Program-made: the position numbers and the translations under genes
The notes under the pieces: model-generated
Told to the model about the DNA's origin: nothing
Databases searched by the model: none
What the model saw: only the letters and a program-made list of their open reading frames with translations
Shown here: positions 45,908 to 57,866 of the stretch, piece after piece
Layout of the letters: every line of letters begins with the position of its first letter
Numbering within the stretch: the first letter of the stretch is position 1
Assembly: GCF_037975245.1 (NCBI RefSeq)
Contig: NC_092565.1
Coordinates: forward strand, 19,936,999-20,000,998
Direction of reading: 5' to 3'
Source of the DNA: Apostichopus japonicus
Lineage: Eukaryota > Echinodermata > Holothuroidea > Aspidochirotida > Stichopodidae
DNA length: 64,000 nt

Positions 45908-48900
45908 GTAAGTGATTATCTCTCTCTCTCTGTCTCTCTGTCTATATCTCCTCCTATGACTCTCTGATGTTATTTATCTCAAGCACGGTCATCGTCGTCA
46001 CCGTCACCATCATCGTCATCGTAATCGTCGTCAGCCGTCGTCATTTACCATTGTCGTCATCGTCATCGACGTCTTTCTGTATCGTCATTGACACCATCAT
46101 TTTCGTTGTCATCGTCCGTCATCATCGTTTTAACTGTATCGTCAACATCCAAACCCGTCGGCAGCAATTTGTCGTCGCCGTCATCACTGTATTCACTATC
46201 TCATCACAATTGCATCATCACCAATTAATGTCTTCATCATTGTCCCACATCGTCATCATCAGTCTTCAAATACCAATTTAACATATGAAAGAAAGAAACT
46301 TCCCTTTTTTATCATTCGGTGAAGTTTTTCCATCCCACACCACTAGTCTTATAATAAAAAATATAGTCCAAAAATTAACAACGTAGCTTGACAAAGGTAC
46401 ATCATCATCAACGCCGCCTTCCTACAAAATAAGGAGTATGTAAACTTGCCGAACAAAGGTCAGCAAATCTTGTCAACTTACTGAAACCATATTTTATTTA
46501 TGTGATGCGACCTTCCAATTAGGCAATTTGTCAACATGACTGCATCAATTAAAGATGATTAGATTATCAGACTTGCCGTTGAATTGCGAATCCGTTGTCA
46601 GCATGTTAACACTGTACAAATTGTCAACATGATGACAACAACATCCGCCAGTGTTGCTGCCCCCAACCCGCCCCCACCCCGCCCGACTGTTAAACACATA
46701 AGTGACCGAACCAGAGAAGTGTCAGCAATAAGTTTTTTATTCGCAAAGATATAAGTCTTTATTAATGGTGTTAGCAAGTCAAATGTTGATATACCCCTAA
46801 AATATCCTCGTTACTTTAGAATCCGAAGGGCACTTTAGATGCAGCCAATTTCCGACTTTAATTTCACGTATTTCCTTCACGTGTCGGTTTAATTGTTTAC
46901 TTTATTAATTTCTGATGTACATCACCATAGCAATCAATGAAGCTAGTCGACTTTGGAATTCTGTGTCCTTTTGAATTTCTTCATTTCCCCCAAAAAAGCT
47001 ATTGGTTAACGGGGAAAAGAAACAAATTTTAATGCGAGTAAATATTCATAAACTGAAGTATGACTGAATACCACCGACAGTGGTGGCAAGATGCTCCATT
47101 TATCTTTCTATAGATGCCTTAGCAACGCCTGGATGAGATGGTTCACGTTCTTTGCTGTCATTAGATATTTAGGACAATTTCTATGATAGCAGGAGAGAGT
47201 CATTTCAGAGAAGTTTTTAACGGGATGCATTTAATTCGGGCAAACGGGTTAATTCTGATGTTGTAACATTGATTACGGATCATTTACATTAGCTGCTGAC
47301 AATATTCGTTGCAATTCGGTATCACCTCTATGAGAAACATTTCCTTCCCAACATTTGAGTTTCATCAATAAAAGCGGCTGTACCAACTAGTTTAGCATGC
47401 TGCACAGATCATTAAGCCAGCTTCGTATGGACGATACAAAATTGAATAGGAAAACAGAATCTTTAATTGGTTTCAAGTTACGTTTTAATAAATACAGTAG
47501 TTAAATATAGTACAAAGTAAAAATGTCAATCCGGCCCTTGTTGTTGCTGTTAAGTCTTTGTTTTATATTCTGATGACTCCTCCAAAACAAATTCTTGCTA
47601 AATCACAGGGCATCTACATATTTTATGGAGGAATTTGTTCGAAAATAACAAATCGTAACGCTGCTCATAAAGTAGCTTCCAAAGGGGACGTTGAACTGCT
47701 CAGTTAGTGATTCAAACGAGAACTATACCCGGCAGACGGTATGTTGCATTTATCCCGCCAAAAGTATATAGGAAATTCTAGTATATGAGCATCAGTTAAC
47801 GTGCAGTCTGTCCTTAATACTGCCAGACTTGTCCTTCGTGTGACTGTTCTGAAACCTTGTAAACAAGCTTACTCAACAATTCTGGTTTTAAGTTTCAATG
47901 GTATGTATGTGCCCCTCAGTAACTTCTCGGCTGCTTTCGTTATAGGGAAAGGTGAAAGTTCTTTTAAGATCAATATATGTCAAAGTCTGAAATCCTTGTA
48001 AACATAACTCCAAAATGTGAAACTGCAATGAATCTCATACTCCGATTGTACATCTACCTTAGCGAGTACAAAACCTGTAATGCTTTAGGAAGAGGTCAAA
48101 GGTAAATAAAGGTCAAATGTTGAAAACATTGTAAACTTGGTAACTCCGAAAGTAAAGCTTGCAATGAACCTCATACTTGGTATGATGGTGTCGAACTATG
48201 ACTAGGTTGTTGTTATTATCTCTTGGCGCACATAGTCGGGTCAACTTTCTGCTAAGCTAGGTTTGTGTATGTTCAATACAGTCTAGGTTGGAAATAATCT
48301 GAAAAAAAAAGTGCACTGAATCGGTCAGAAGATTCTGGAGTTGTCTGACTTTACAGCAAACACACTTGACCTTTTCCAGTTGTCAAACCCTGAGTATCAA
48401 GAAGTTAACTTGCTTTATCAAATGTTCTCAACATTGGCCTTGTCCATGTAACATATACCTGATGATTTTGGTTTTGTCGTTAAGTTGTCAAAATACTTTT
48501 CATGATGAAAACAAAATACAAAAAACAATGCAATAGCTTTCATTCTTGAATAACAATTTCTAAAGGGGTTGGTGGCAAAGCTGATGTGTAAGCTCAATTA
48601 TATAAAGAACATGACCATTTTTCGTACAGTATCTAGTATGTGACTGTATGCAGCAGACAGTAGGAAGATCTGGTTATAGAAACATTTTCGCATTCAATTC
48701 ATATCGTAAAATCCTTATCAGTGCCCACAGGTGAGTATTGGATATGTAATGGTTTAGGGATTTCGTAATCTCTGATCTAAATGGTTCTCATTTCATTCTT
48801 GGACAAATTTAACTTTTAACTGTATCATCAGGTAGTTGAGTGAAAATATTATGACAAGGAAGCAAAAGCCTTCGAGCTTTGTGGTTATGATTTCATTTCA

Positions 48901-51678
48901 TTTGATTTTATTATTTTCATTGAAAGATGACCGGACCAGAGGATGCAGAGTTGGAGGTACCCTTAACAATTTTATGTTCGACTAGATGTCTTTATTATTT
49001 TTTTCTCTATATTCCTTTCATTTAGGAAAGATGATACAACTTCATGTAGAATAAGCTTTTTGCTTTTCTTCTTTGATTAATTTTGTAATTAAAGTATCAT
49101 CGTTCTTCTCCCGGATCCCATTGCAACCTTTTCCACTTTATTTCTAATGCACACATGAAAAAAGTATTAAAAAAATATATGAAAATTGAAATCATTACAC
49201 AATCCAAATTCCAAAGAATGAGAATTTCATCTCTCTTTGAGAGTCTCCAAGATGGTCATTCGTTAGAGTAGTTAAAGTCACTCTTATCTAAGAGTGACAT
49301 CTTTTCATTTTTATAGCTTTAAATCTTGTGTGCATATTTCCATACTATCAAAGCTAAATTTTCTAAAATTCACTCTTCTAAGGAGAATACTAACATCACT
49401 CTTCTGAAGATAAAGTATATTGTGGACAGAATATTTGATTGGAAATTTATGAAAAGAATTTTTGAAACTAAAGAAAAAAATATTGTTCTATTCGAAACAA
49501 TGATGAAGGGATTTCAAGGCCTGTGCTCAAATTTCTTTTACAAATTTTTTGTAATCAGTTTCCTTGTTTTCTGTGCTTGAATATTGAAATTGTAATAAAA
49601 AAATTTAAAATTAAGAATCTCCATTGAATCGATAATGATAACCAATAGTTCTGTAAAACCGCAATAGTTTTATCATCCTTACCATTTCGTTGACTTTTAT
49701 ACGGCCTAGATTTTTTCTTTTAATTTTCTTTAGTATAAATAAATTGATTATTTCACGGTATGAATGGGTTATTTTTTATCTTTAGTTCAAAATGAACTTC
49801 GACTTTTCAAGGAAGCTGAAAGTAGTTTAGTTAATGAGTTTCAGCATAATTCAGTTACAAGTTTGCTATTCTTAGAACTACTCCCTTTCTTGAATAGTTT
49901 CTTATGTAGTCTTTATCCATCCATCTAATCCTATTCATTTTATTTTATGCTTTCTTATCTTAGCCATAGCCAGTATTACATTTTCCAACAAATCCGATTC
50001 AATTAACTTTGAGAACAGCATCAATTTTGTATCAATATTGCTTTCTTTTGAGTATTCAAACAATAGTGTGTTTTATTTTTTTATATTAATAACTCTGAGC
50101 ATCTTAAATCTGTTAATGTTGTGACCTACCTTGTATATGTTGCTCTACTTTTCTTGGCAGACAGCGTAATACTTCTCAAATTTCGATTATAAACTAGAAC
50201 GGATGTAATGATTATAAAGAAAGCTAAGCACTTAGCAGATTATATAAACAGAGAGATAGAGACACATAGAGAAAGTTGGGGTGGCGTAGACAGATAAAGA
50301 TAGATATATAGATAGGTAGATAGATAGATAGACAGATAGACAGACAGACAGATAGATAGACAGACAGATAGACAGATAGACGGATAGACGGATAGACAGA
50401 TCTCTTCGTCTTCGTTACGGTGACACATCCGCAAAAAGGGACAATATCTCACCACACACACGTCAAGAGAGTAATTAGTTAAATCTGACACGAGTACTGA
50501 TATGAGTGACAGGATTCACAGAACCACTGGAACTACTAATGAGGTCTGAAGGCAGACTATTCCAATCCTTAATTGTATTTGGAAGAAAACTATACTTATA
50601 GCAATTGGTACTGGCATACAATTGGCAGAAATGCATATCGTGCATGTTCCGACTCCTACGCAGAGGCTTCCTTAGGCAGTCAATAGGAATCTGAGCCTGA
50701 CCATGGATGCCCTTAGCAAATAAGATGATTCTACTTTGCCTGCGCCTCTCTGCCAAGGGCACCAGGTTTAGGTCCCGTAAAAGAGATAAAACAGAGCCAG
50801 GCTCTCTTGAATAATCTGAAGCGATGAAACGGGCTGCACGCCTCTGAATGTTTTCGAGGTTGTGCTGCAAGAAAGCTTGGTGGGGTTCCCAGACAGAACT
50901 GGCATATTCCAATACTGGCAGGAGGAGACCTTTATACGCAGCCAATTTTGCATCCTTCGAACAAGGGGATAAGTTGATAGACAGATAGAGATAGATGATA
51001 GATAGCGAGACAGAAAGATGGAGGTGGAGATAGAAGTGATTGTGTACTCGCATACTGGTACTATGTTCACTCGTCTTGGTAAAATCCGAAGTAATCATAC
51101 AAGACCGTGTAAAGTAACGATACATGAGACTAAGTCAGTAATGATACAATCCCTAAGTGTACTACAAATCATACTATACAATGATGACAACATATACTAA
51201 GTGATGATACAAGCAGACTGAGTAATGATTCAGCAAACGGAAATAATGATGCAAACCCATAAGTGATGATACAAACGGACTAAGTTATGCATAGTTCTCC
51301 TGACTGCAGTAATGACGCAATCCCTAAATAATAATACATACAACCATAAGCAATGATACAAGCATATCAATTAATGATATCGATGACTAAATAATGATAA
51401 GCGTATACTGAATGATGATACAGCTGGCTAAATTGATGATACATCCGTCTAAGTAATGATACAATTACTAATAAGTGATACAGCAGACTAAGCCAGTAAT
51501 TATGCAATCCCTAAGTGATGATAAAAGTATAATGAATAAATCACACGTTAGTTCGCTGTAATGATAATATCACTAACAGTCCTTAATATTTTTGAACCAT
51601 TCATGATTAAATTGTTCGCTTCATTATTTCCTTTAAGATTGCTTGCATTTACAAGGCACACTGACATTGTACTGAGTG

Positions 51679-51729
<51 letters not shown>

Positions 51730-53402
51730 TATATATACATTATCGTCTTTGTGAAGTGAGTGTTATTTTCCCTCACGTTTTGTCTTCTTTGTGACAGCAG
51801 ATACCCGTTTATGATACGGGAAATAGAACTCCGACAGCTATATAGAACAGTGAAATAAACTAAAAGGAGATAATTACAGAGCCTCTTGGGGAATAATTGC
51901 ATTTTCAACTAATTATTGAGGGTATGATTTACAACGTCTCCATCAAATTTTGATCCATTGAATAGGTTAATTTAATTGGTATGGAACTGTCTGGCTTCTA
52001 TCACGTGGAGACTACGGAGTCATATGGAAATCACACGTACACATATACACGCACAACATAAAGCAATATTATATGACTCATGTGTGAGAAACGACCGTTC
52101 AACTATCTATAGCTTATCGTTCTGTCTTGTAATCTTTCGTCTGTTAAATGTAAGAAATTAAACATAGTATATACACGGGTACACTGAATAATTTATCGCA
52201 GCTCTCTCGTATGTATGTAGTAATAAAGCCCATGCATGTTTGAAAGGAGGGTTTAGCTTTATGATTTCTACTTGTCTCGTTCGCATGCAGATCAAACATT
52301 ATATTCCCAGACTGTTGTTTACGTTGCCATGTTCTTTCTTATTTATAAAGTAAATATTTGAGATCAGCCGTTAACTCGGTTGTCGGTTCGTTTAGAGATA
52401 TCTATATGTACTAAAAGAACTTTCAACCGTATATATAGGTTTATAGATTCTGTGTATATTTCCCTCGTGCCTAATTGACAAATTCTATTGTTTCATGTTC
52501 CATTGTGTATACTTCAATCAGAGAGCAATGAACTTAATCGTTGGTTGTGATGATAATCATAAAAAAATATATATAATAAAGAACTCCCAAAACTGATCCC
52601 CCAAGTGTATAAACTGTTGCATGCGAAGTAGTTTTATTATCATGTGTAAACCCAATCTCACAACATTTTGAGAAATTTATACAAATTTATATTCGGCACG
52701 GAAGGGCCGTTTCCTGCCCAAAAAATGTGTTATTTTGAGTATGAGGAGGGGAGTGCGTACGTACCAACCACTCTCCTCTCAGCAGCCATTATACTGCAGT
52801 GTACGAATCAATACGTTGGAGTTATACTATAGTTACCCAAGAATAATCACCTATTGCCCCAAAAATAGGATTATGCTAGAATATCAAACAATAGTCACTC
52901 ATGGCCAATACTTAATATCACCTGTTAGAGTCCCCTCACCTATTCGACCCCCCCCCTTCTCCCCTCCTCTCCCTCCCCATCCTAATCCATCCCTTTCACC
53001 CACCCTACCCCCTTTCCTCCTCACACAATTTTTCATCACTATGAAATGAAATCATCTAATATTATACTTAAACATTCCTCAATATTGGATAAATATGAAA
53101 GTCAGAACTTCCACAAAAGTGCTCTTGCATTTTTCTGCAAACCACTGCTAGTCAAGACATGAATACTAAATAGCAAACCTATTGTGGGAGTAACACTGAT
53201 AGATTTACCTTGAACAATTCTCCCTTTATTGTCATAACAGTTAAATATATGCGGGAAATGATGTTAGAAGAACTCGACAACTTTGAGAAGACTTTGATGA
53301 TGCCAGAGTGGAAAGCAGGTCGAATGGAAACACATATCGTCGACCGATCTTTTACCTTCGCCAGCTCCATGTTATTCTGTATGACAACGATAACAACCAT
53401 AG
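45679..53402 (+). CDS. Two-pore-domain (K2P) potassium channel, N-terminal two coding exons (gene continues past window)
   Basis: Exon 45679-45907 encodes a short cytosolic N-terminus (MATTKPSRLQSISRVVRRAF), the M1 helix PHIVLITVYLGYLVLGACVF and the following CRLEHQ, typical of K2P subunits. It ends in two possible sequons (NMT, NKT) in the extracellular cap. Exon 53241-53402 adds the rest of the cap helices (REMMLEELDNFEKTL) and the first pore helix with FASSMLFCMTTITTIG, the start of the TTIGYG selectivity filter. The intron cuts after the first base of the filter Gly codon, so the next exon should begin with the GYG remainder. I found no such exon before 64,000. M2, pore 2, M3 and M4 therefore lie outside the window. 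The family call is strong; the subfamily is not assigned. Confidence 0.85.
45985..46275 (+). repeat. TCATCG / TCGTCA trinucleotide-derived tract
   Basis: Degenerate repeats of TCATCGTCATCG over nearly 300 bases, near the 5' splice site of the K2P intron. Confidence 0.85.
47990..48200 (+). repeat. AGGTCA satellite fragment
   Basis: Two diverged units with TTGTAAACATAACTCCAAAA / TTGTAAACTTGGTAACTCCG and AATGAACCTCATACTTGGTA, plus GAGGTCAAAGGTAAA. Confidence 0.6.
49273..49294. repeat. 22-bp near-continuous palindrome
   Basis: GTCACTCTTA-TC-TAAGAGTGAC has perfect 10-base arms. CACTCTT recurs twice just downstream. No target duplication. Confidence 0.6.
50290..50402 (-). repeat. GATA/GACA microsatellite at the 3' end of a LINE
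   Basis: Mixed TCTG/TCTA repeats when read on the minus strand, 60-odd bases after the LINE stop codon. Confidence 0.85.
50475..50975 (-). mobile_element. 5'-truncated non-LTR retrotransposon (CR1/jockey-like) end
   Basis: A minus-strand ORF encodes KDAKLAAYKGLLLPVLEYAS, SVWEPHQ, ENIQRRAARFIASDYSR, then PLAERRRQSRIILFAKGI, and ends FLPNTIKDWNSLPSDL...STRVRFN with a stop at 50475. The pattern YK.LL.PVLEYAS.VW.P...IQRRAARF is the conserved region after the RT domain of CR1/jockey-type elements. It is truncated upstream at a GATA-like tract (50980-51017). Known as a retrotransposon remnant; not functional here. Confidence 0.85.
51060..51535 (+). repeat. Degenerate AATGATACAA tandem repeat
   Basis: Roughly 18-30 base units built on TAAGTAATGATACAAGCAGA and CAATCCCTAAGTGATGATAC, about 18 copies, strongly diverged. 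Confidence 0.75.
51681..51738. repeat. (TA)n microsatellite
   Basis: A TA tract with one AAAT interruption. Confidence 0.95.
53241..53402 (+). CDS. K2P channel exon with cap helix 2 and pore loop 1
   Basis: The acceptor ATAACAG ends at 53240 and the donor GTAAGC follows 53402; phase is 1 in and 1 out. It encodes VKYMREMMLEELDNFEKTLM, then RSFTFASSMLFCMTTITTI. The antisense ORF over the same bases is a shadow. Confidence 0.85.
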
Positions 53403-53790
53403 GTAAGCAAATCTTTGACAAAAATGTCCTGAATTCATTAAGTTCATAGACAATACGATGAACCATTGACAGTTTTGAACGAATATGATTTTTTTTTTAT
53501 GGATTTTAATAATCACCCATCTCTTTTACTCACTTTCCTTAATTCCTTCGGCTTCTTTTCATGACGAAAGGAGGGGGTGGGAGGGGGAGGGGAGGGGGAG
53601 GGAATCAGTCTTTTAGTGAGTGTAAAAAAAATCTTACGGCTACTCTCCCTCAATATACGTCAATATACCACGTGGAACAATTGGAAAATTCCGTGTTGTA
53701 TAAGTATCACAAACCAGATAAAAGCACCAGCAGTGTATTGAACCCGAGAGCACTGTATGTATGTATGCGTGTATGTATGTATGTATGTAG

Positions 53791-53853
53791 TTTAGATCCT
53801 CCTGCAAGCAGGAACTCGCCAAGAAGCCATCACAGGAACTCGCGAAGAAGCCA
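53791..53853 (+). repeat. Dispersed motif CAGGAACTCGCGAAGAAGCC, two copies
   Basis: TTTAGATCCTCCTGCAAGC then CAGGAACTCGCCAAGAAGCC, then ATCA and CAGGAACTCGCGAAGAAGCC. Related to 39586-39619. Confidence 0.65.
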
Positions 53854-54076
53854 CTGTGCCGTAAACATATTCGACTTTCCGTTAAATCAGGGCTTAGTGT
53901 TAAGAGATTTATATATTATTTATATATTATATCCGGAAATTTATATAGTAACGGATGACAAACTGTGTGATCGATCAAATCAATTAATCAGTCTGGTTAA
54001 TTATATGAAGCAGTCCTATTTCAACTTAAAAGACGAGAGCTTCTGTTGTGTGTATATTTGGGGTGAAGGACGTACA

Positions 54077-54078
<2 letters not shown>

Positions 54079-54143
<65 letters not shown>

Positions 54144-54220
54144 AGATATATATAATGATATATATATCTATATCTCTATATATCTATATTACTATATATA
54201 TATATCTAATTATCTACCTA

Positions 54221-54252
<32 letters not shown>
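54079..54252. repeat. TA/TATC microsatellite pair
   Basis: A pure TA tract, then a mixed TATC/TA tract, then TA again. Confidence 0.9.
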
Positions 54253-54254
<2 letters not shown>

Positions 54255-57200
54255 TGACGGGTGGTTATAACGGGGACGTATACCCGTCTACGAAATATCC
54301 CATGAAACGACATGTTTTTAATTAATCTTTGCTCCTTTAATGTCTTCCTCACTTACGTAAAATTTGTTCGTGTGTCCGTTCTATAATCCCAACATCTACG
54401 ACCCCGCCAATGACATTTACGGACAATAGTATTAGTAAGATATCGACCATCAATAGATCTGCAATGACAGCTGTGTTTCGATGAGACCTTCAGCGAAAGT
54501 TGGATGCTAACCTTGAACGTCGGGTTTCGTGATCTCATCGAATTTGATCGATTGAACGGGCTTAACAGATCTTACATGTTATTTCAGGCCATGTGCGATC
54601 AACAAATTACTGAGGAAGGGGACGGGAGGTGGTGGGTGGGAGGGAGGGAGGGAGGGAGAGTATCGGTCCAATTAGGAGATGCCATGGATAATAGACTAGG
54701 AGCCTCGAAAGTTAAGGAGGCCCAGGTCAAGGGTCATCGGTGAATACGTCCAGGAAAGATATAACAACATTTCGGTTTCTGTCTGTAAAACTTAATCAAA
54801 GGGCGTGGGGGAGGGGGGGGGGCGGACGAGCATGTGATGCCTTAGGGCCTCAGAGGGTGTTGAAAGGCAATGTGGGGTGGAGAATCTACTCCACCTTCCT
54901 CATCTAATCATGCATGCTTCTGTCAAGGAGATGGCAAAAGTAGCGAAATACCTCATTTTTGTTTATGTGTGTTGCATTTTTGTTGCAAAATTGCCACAAT
55001 GTAAATAAAGGCACACAGTTATTCACTTAACGAACATCGTATTTCATATATCATCAGGAATTTATCACTTAAGCTAAAAAAAATTTAAAAATTCCCCTAT
55101 ATATCAACTTTCATTTAGTGAACATTTTGCACCAAATCAATCAACTATTCCACTTTACGTTAAAATTAGTATTTTAACTATTCTCTGGAAACAAAAGTTG
55201 CAACGGCTGACAGCTAAATTTTATCAGCTCGACACTTAACGACAAAATGTTGAAACAAAATGTACGCTTCGTGGCAATTTGCAAGAATGTCAAAATTGAT
55301 CAAATTCAAATAAGTCATGAATTTGCTGCACAAATAAATGTCAACATTGGTGCATGAGTCATGAAAACATTTCTCCGAAAGCTGTCGAACAGCAAATTAC
55401 GTGAGAAGCCAACTTTATTGCCAACTGTTATAATGTCCATACTTTGAATATTTTCATATTTTGACGGATCCTTAAACCAGTGAAGATAGATGGTTGCGTG
55501 TCATAACCAAATTTTCACTTCTCACTCTTATTATATACTTACCTGGGTTGTACAAACTCTATGAAGTATTTCAACTCTTCACTCTCGCTGAAGAATGCCA
55601 TGGTAACGAGCTGCTATACCTATTCTTCACCAATTAGTCATGAAATTAAAGTAACAGTTTCAGCCGCCCCGATTCGTACATGCAAAAGTATAAAGTTATA
55701 TAGAATAGGAAAGGCCTGCTATAAAAGTATTGCGTTTATATATCTAGAATGTACGCCATTTCTATACATAGTAAGCGATCGTTGTGACATGAATCCAAAA
55801 TGCATATTATGTTGAATGTTTTTTTGATGGTTATAGCGGAATAATTTATACTGAAAATGCGAGCAGTTGCATGCTTCAACGTGTTCGTGTACTATCCCCA
55901 CAATATTATACCACACGACATTACGCACGCTATGGTACGGTATTCCTCCACGGTGTCGCCTATCCCATTGACAATTATTAATATATACCATATATATTGA
56001 GATCTAATATATATTTTGATATGTCCGATGGAATGTCGGAAGCTTCATAGAGATGGACACAAATGGGATTGGACGGTATATCGAATAGGGCATCCATTAC
56101 GTTCTCAGTGCAAAGAAGAAGATTCCATAGCGGTGGGGTAGATTTAATGTCAGTCAGACTAGAAATGTCAATATTGAGGTTACATGGATATTGTACACAG
56201 TCGTATGTGTCTCTCGGCAGCTGCAGACATGTTATGCAAAGTCCATATGACGTCACTAAGGTCTGCACATTGTTCTTTCAATGGTTTCAGCTCTGCATTA
56301 CTCTATATGTGACTGGGAATACCAAAGGGGAAAAAAATCATCGCGCGACAAAGACACCATATATAAACAAACTATCAACAACGACTGCATTCCATTTCCT
56401 GTATGAAATCCCTTTAATATTATATTGACGTCATGGCATATTATTACTTCAATTAAGTCACGTGATAAAAGCTGCCTTCTTCCAGTATTATGTTTGGTGT
56501 TAAAGGGACTATAGAGACTGCATTGAATGACTGCCTTGCTTAAGTTCATATAAAACATGAAACACTTGAAGCACGGCCAGAGAATAGCTTAAAGCATTGA
56601 GGCCATTTTAAAGATATCTAGCAATAGTGTGGTCACCATAGATAGTCTCTTAAGTTGTCAGTGTGTTCGGGCCGAGTAGTAAAGACATGCTGTGTCCATC
56701 TTAGGGACACTAGTTACCCCTTTGTAACTTTTGTATACTAAAGAATCCCAATTTTGAAAGTATATGTTTGTATAGAAAGATATACACCGAACTGGGTAGT
56801 TGCCAGAGAACCCTGCTTCTACACCCTTATGAAATGTCGACTAGGCCTATATATAGAAAGATTTTAGAATAACCAAAGTTTTTTACGGAGTTCAGTCTTA
56901 AAAGGTATGTACAAGACCCCGGTTTATGGGGTCACGAGCGTTGTAAGTTATGCAAAAAGGAAGGTAGTAAAGAGACAATCAGAAGAAGAAGAAGAAGAAG
57001 CGAAAGGAGGAAATTCATCTTTAAACTTCAAGCAGTGTGTCTTAGTTTCTAATATAGTAAAACACATAATTTGTGGCACTTATACTTCAGTTAGGCCTAT
57101 TCTGAGATCACTGGCGTGACAGTTTGAACGTTTGAATGTTTGACTGTTGAGCATATGAAGTTATCTTCTATACAGATGTGTACAAAGTTACTTCCTTGTG

Positions 57201-57440
57201 TGAGAAACGAAAACTTATGTCGGTCAATTCTACGAAAAGGAAAACAAATATGAACAAATGCACTTGAACTAGATATAAATGTTGCTGTTTTTGGTAAACA
57301 TTATACTCGTGTTATGTTACTGGCAAACAGTGCTTGGTATCAATGACGTCATATATATTAAATATTATAAGTATACTATGACGAATATAACCATGCGTTG
57401 GTTTAGGATGAGTGTTGAAGAGTTGGTAGCAAGTTTAGGC
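54255..57440. other. K2P intron or downstream sequence, no exon recognised
   Basis: Contains G-rich runs (54640-54660, 54810-54822) and a short GAA tract (56980-57000). I looked for an exon beginning with the second half of the GYG filter and found none. Confidence 0.4.
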
Positions 57441-57755
57441 ACATACATACATACATACATACATACATACATACATACATACATACATACATACATACAT
57501 ACATACATACATACATACATACATACATACATACATACATACATACATACATACATACATACATACATACATACATACATACATACATACATACATACAT
57601 ACATACATACATACATACATACATACATACATACATACATACATACATACATACATACATACATACATACATACATACATACATACATACATACATACAT
57701 ACATACATACATACATACATACATACATACATACATACATACATACATACATACA

Positions 57756-57789
<34 letters not shown>

Positions 57790-57866
57790 CATACATACAT
57801 ACATACATACATACATACATACATACATACATACATACATACATACATACACACATACATGTATAT
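57441..57866. repeat. (ACAT)n microsatellite, about 105 units
   Basis: Pure ACAT over about 340 bases, one ACATATAT variant at 57781, then pure again. It gives Thr-Tyr-Ile-His ORFs on one strand and Met-Tyr-Val-Cys on the other, all artefacts. Confidence 0.97.

Larger units (their letters stand above)
45908..53240 (+). other. Large K2P intron
   Basis: 7.3 kb between the M1 and pore-loop exons. It holds a TCA/TCG microsatellite, an AGGTCA satellite fragment, a LINE end, GATA-type and TA microsatellites and a degraded 'AATGATACAA' array. No other exon was recognised. Confidence 0.75.

Noticed and set aside
53179-53466. 95-codon minus-strand ORF
   Set aside because: Antisense of the K2P pore-loop exon.
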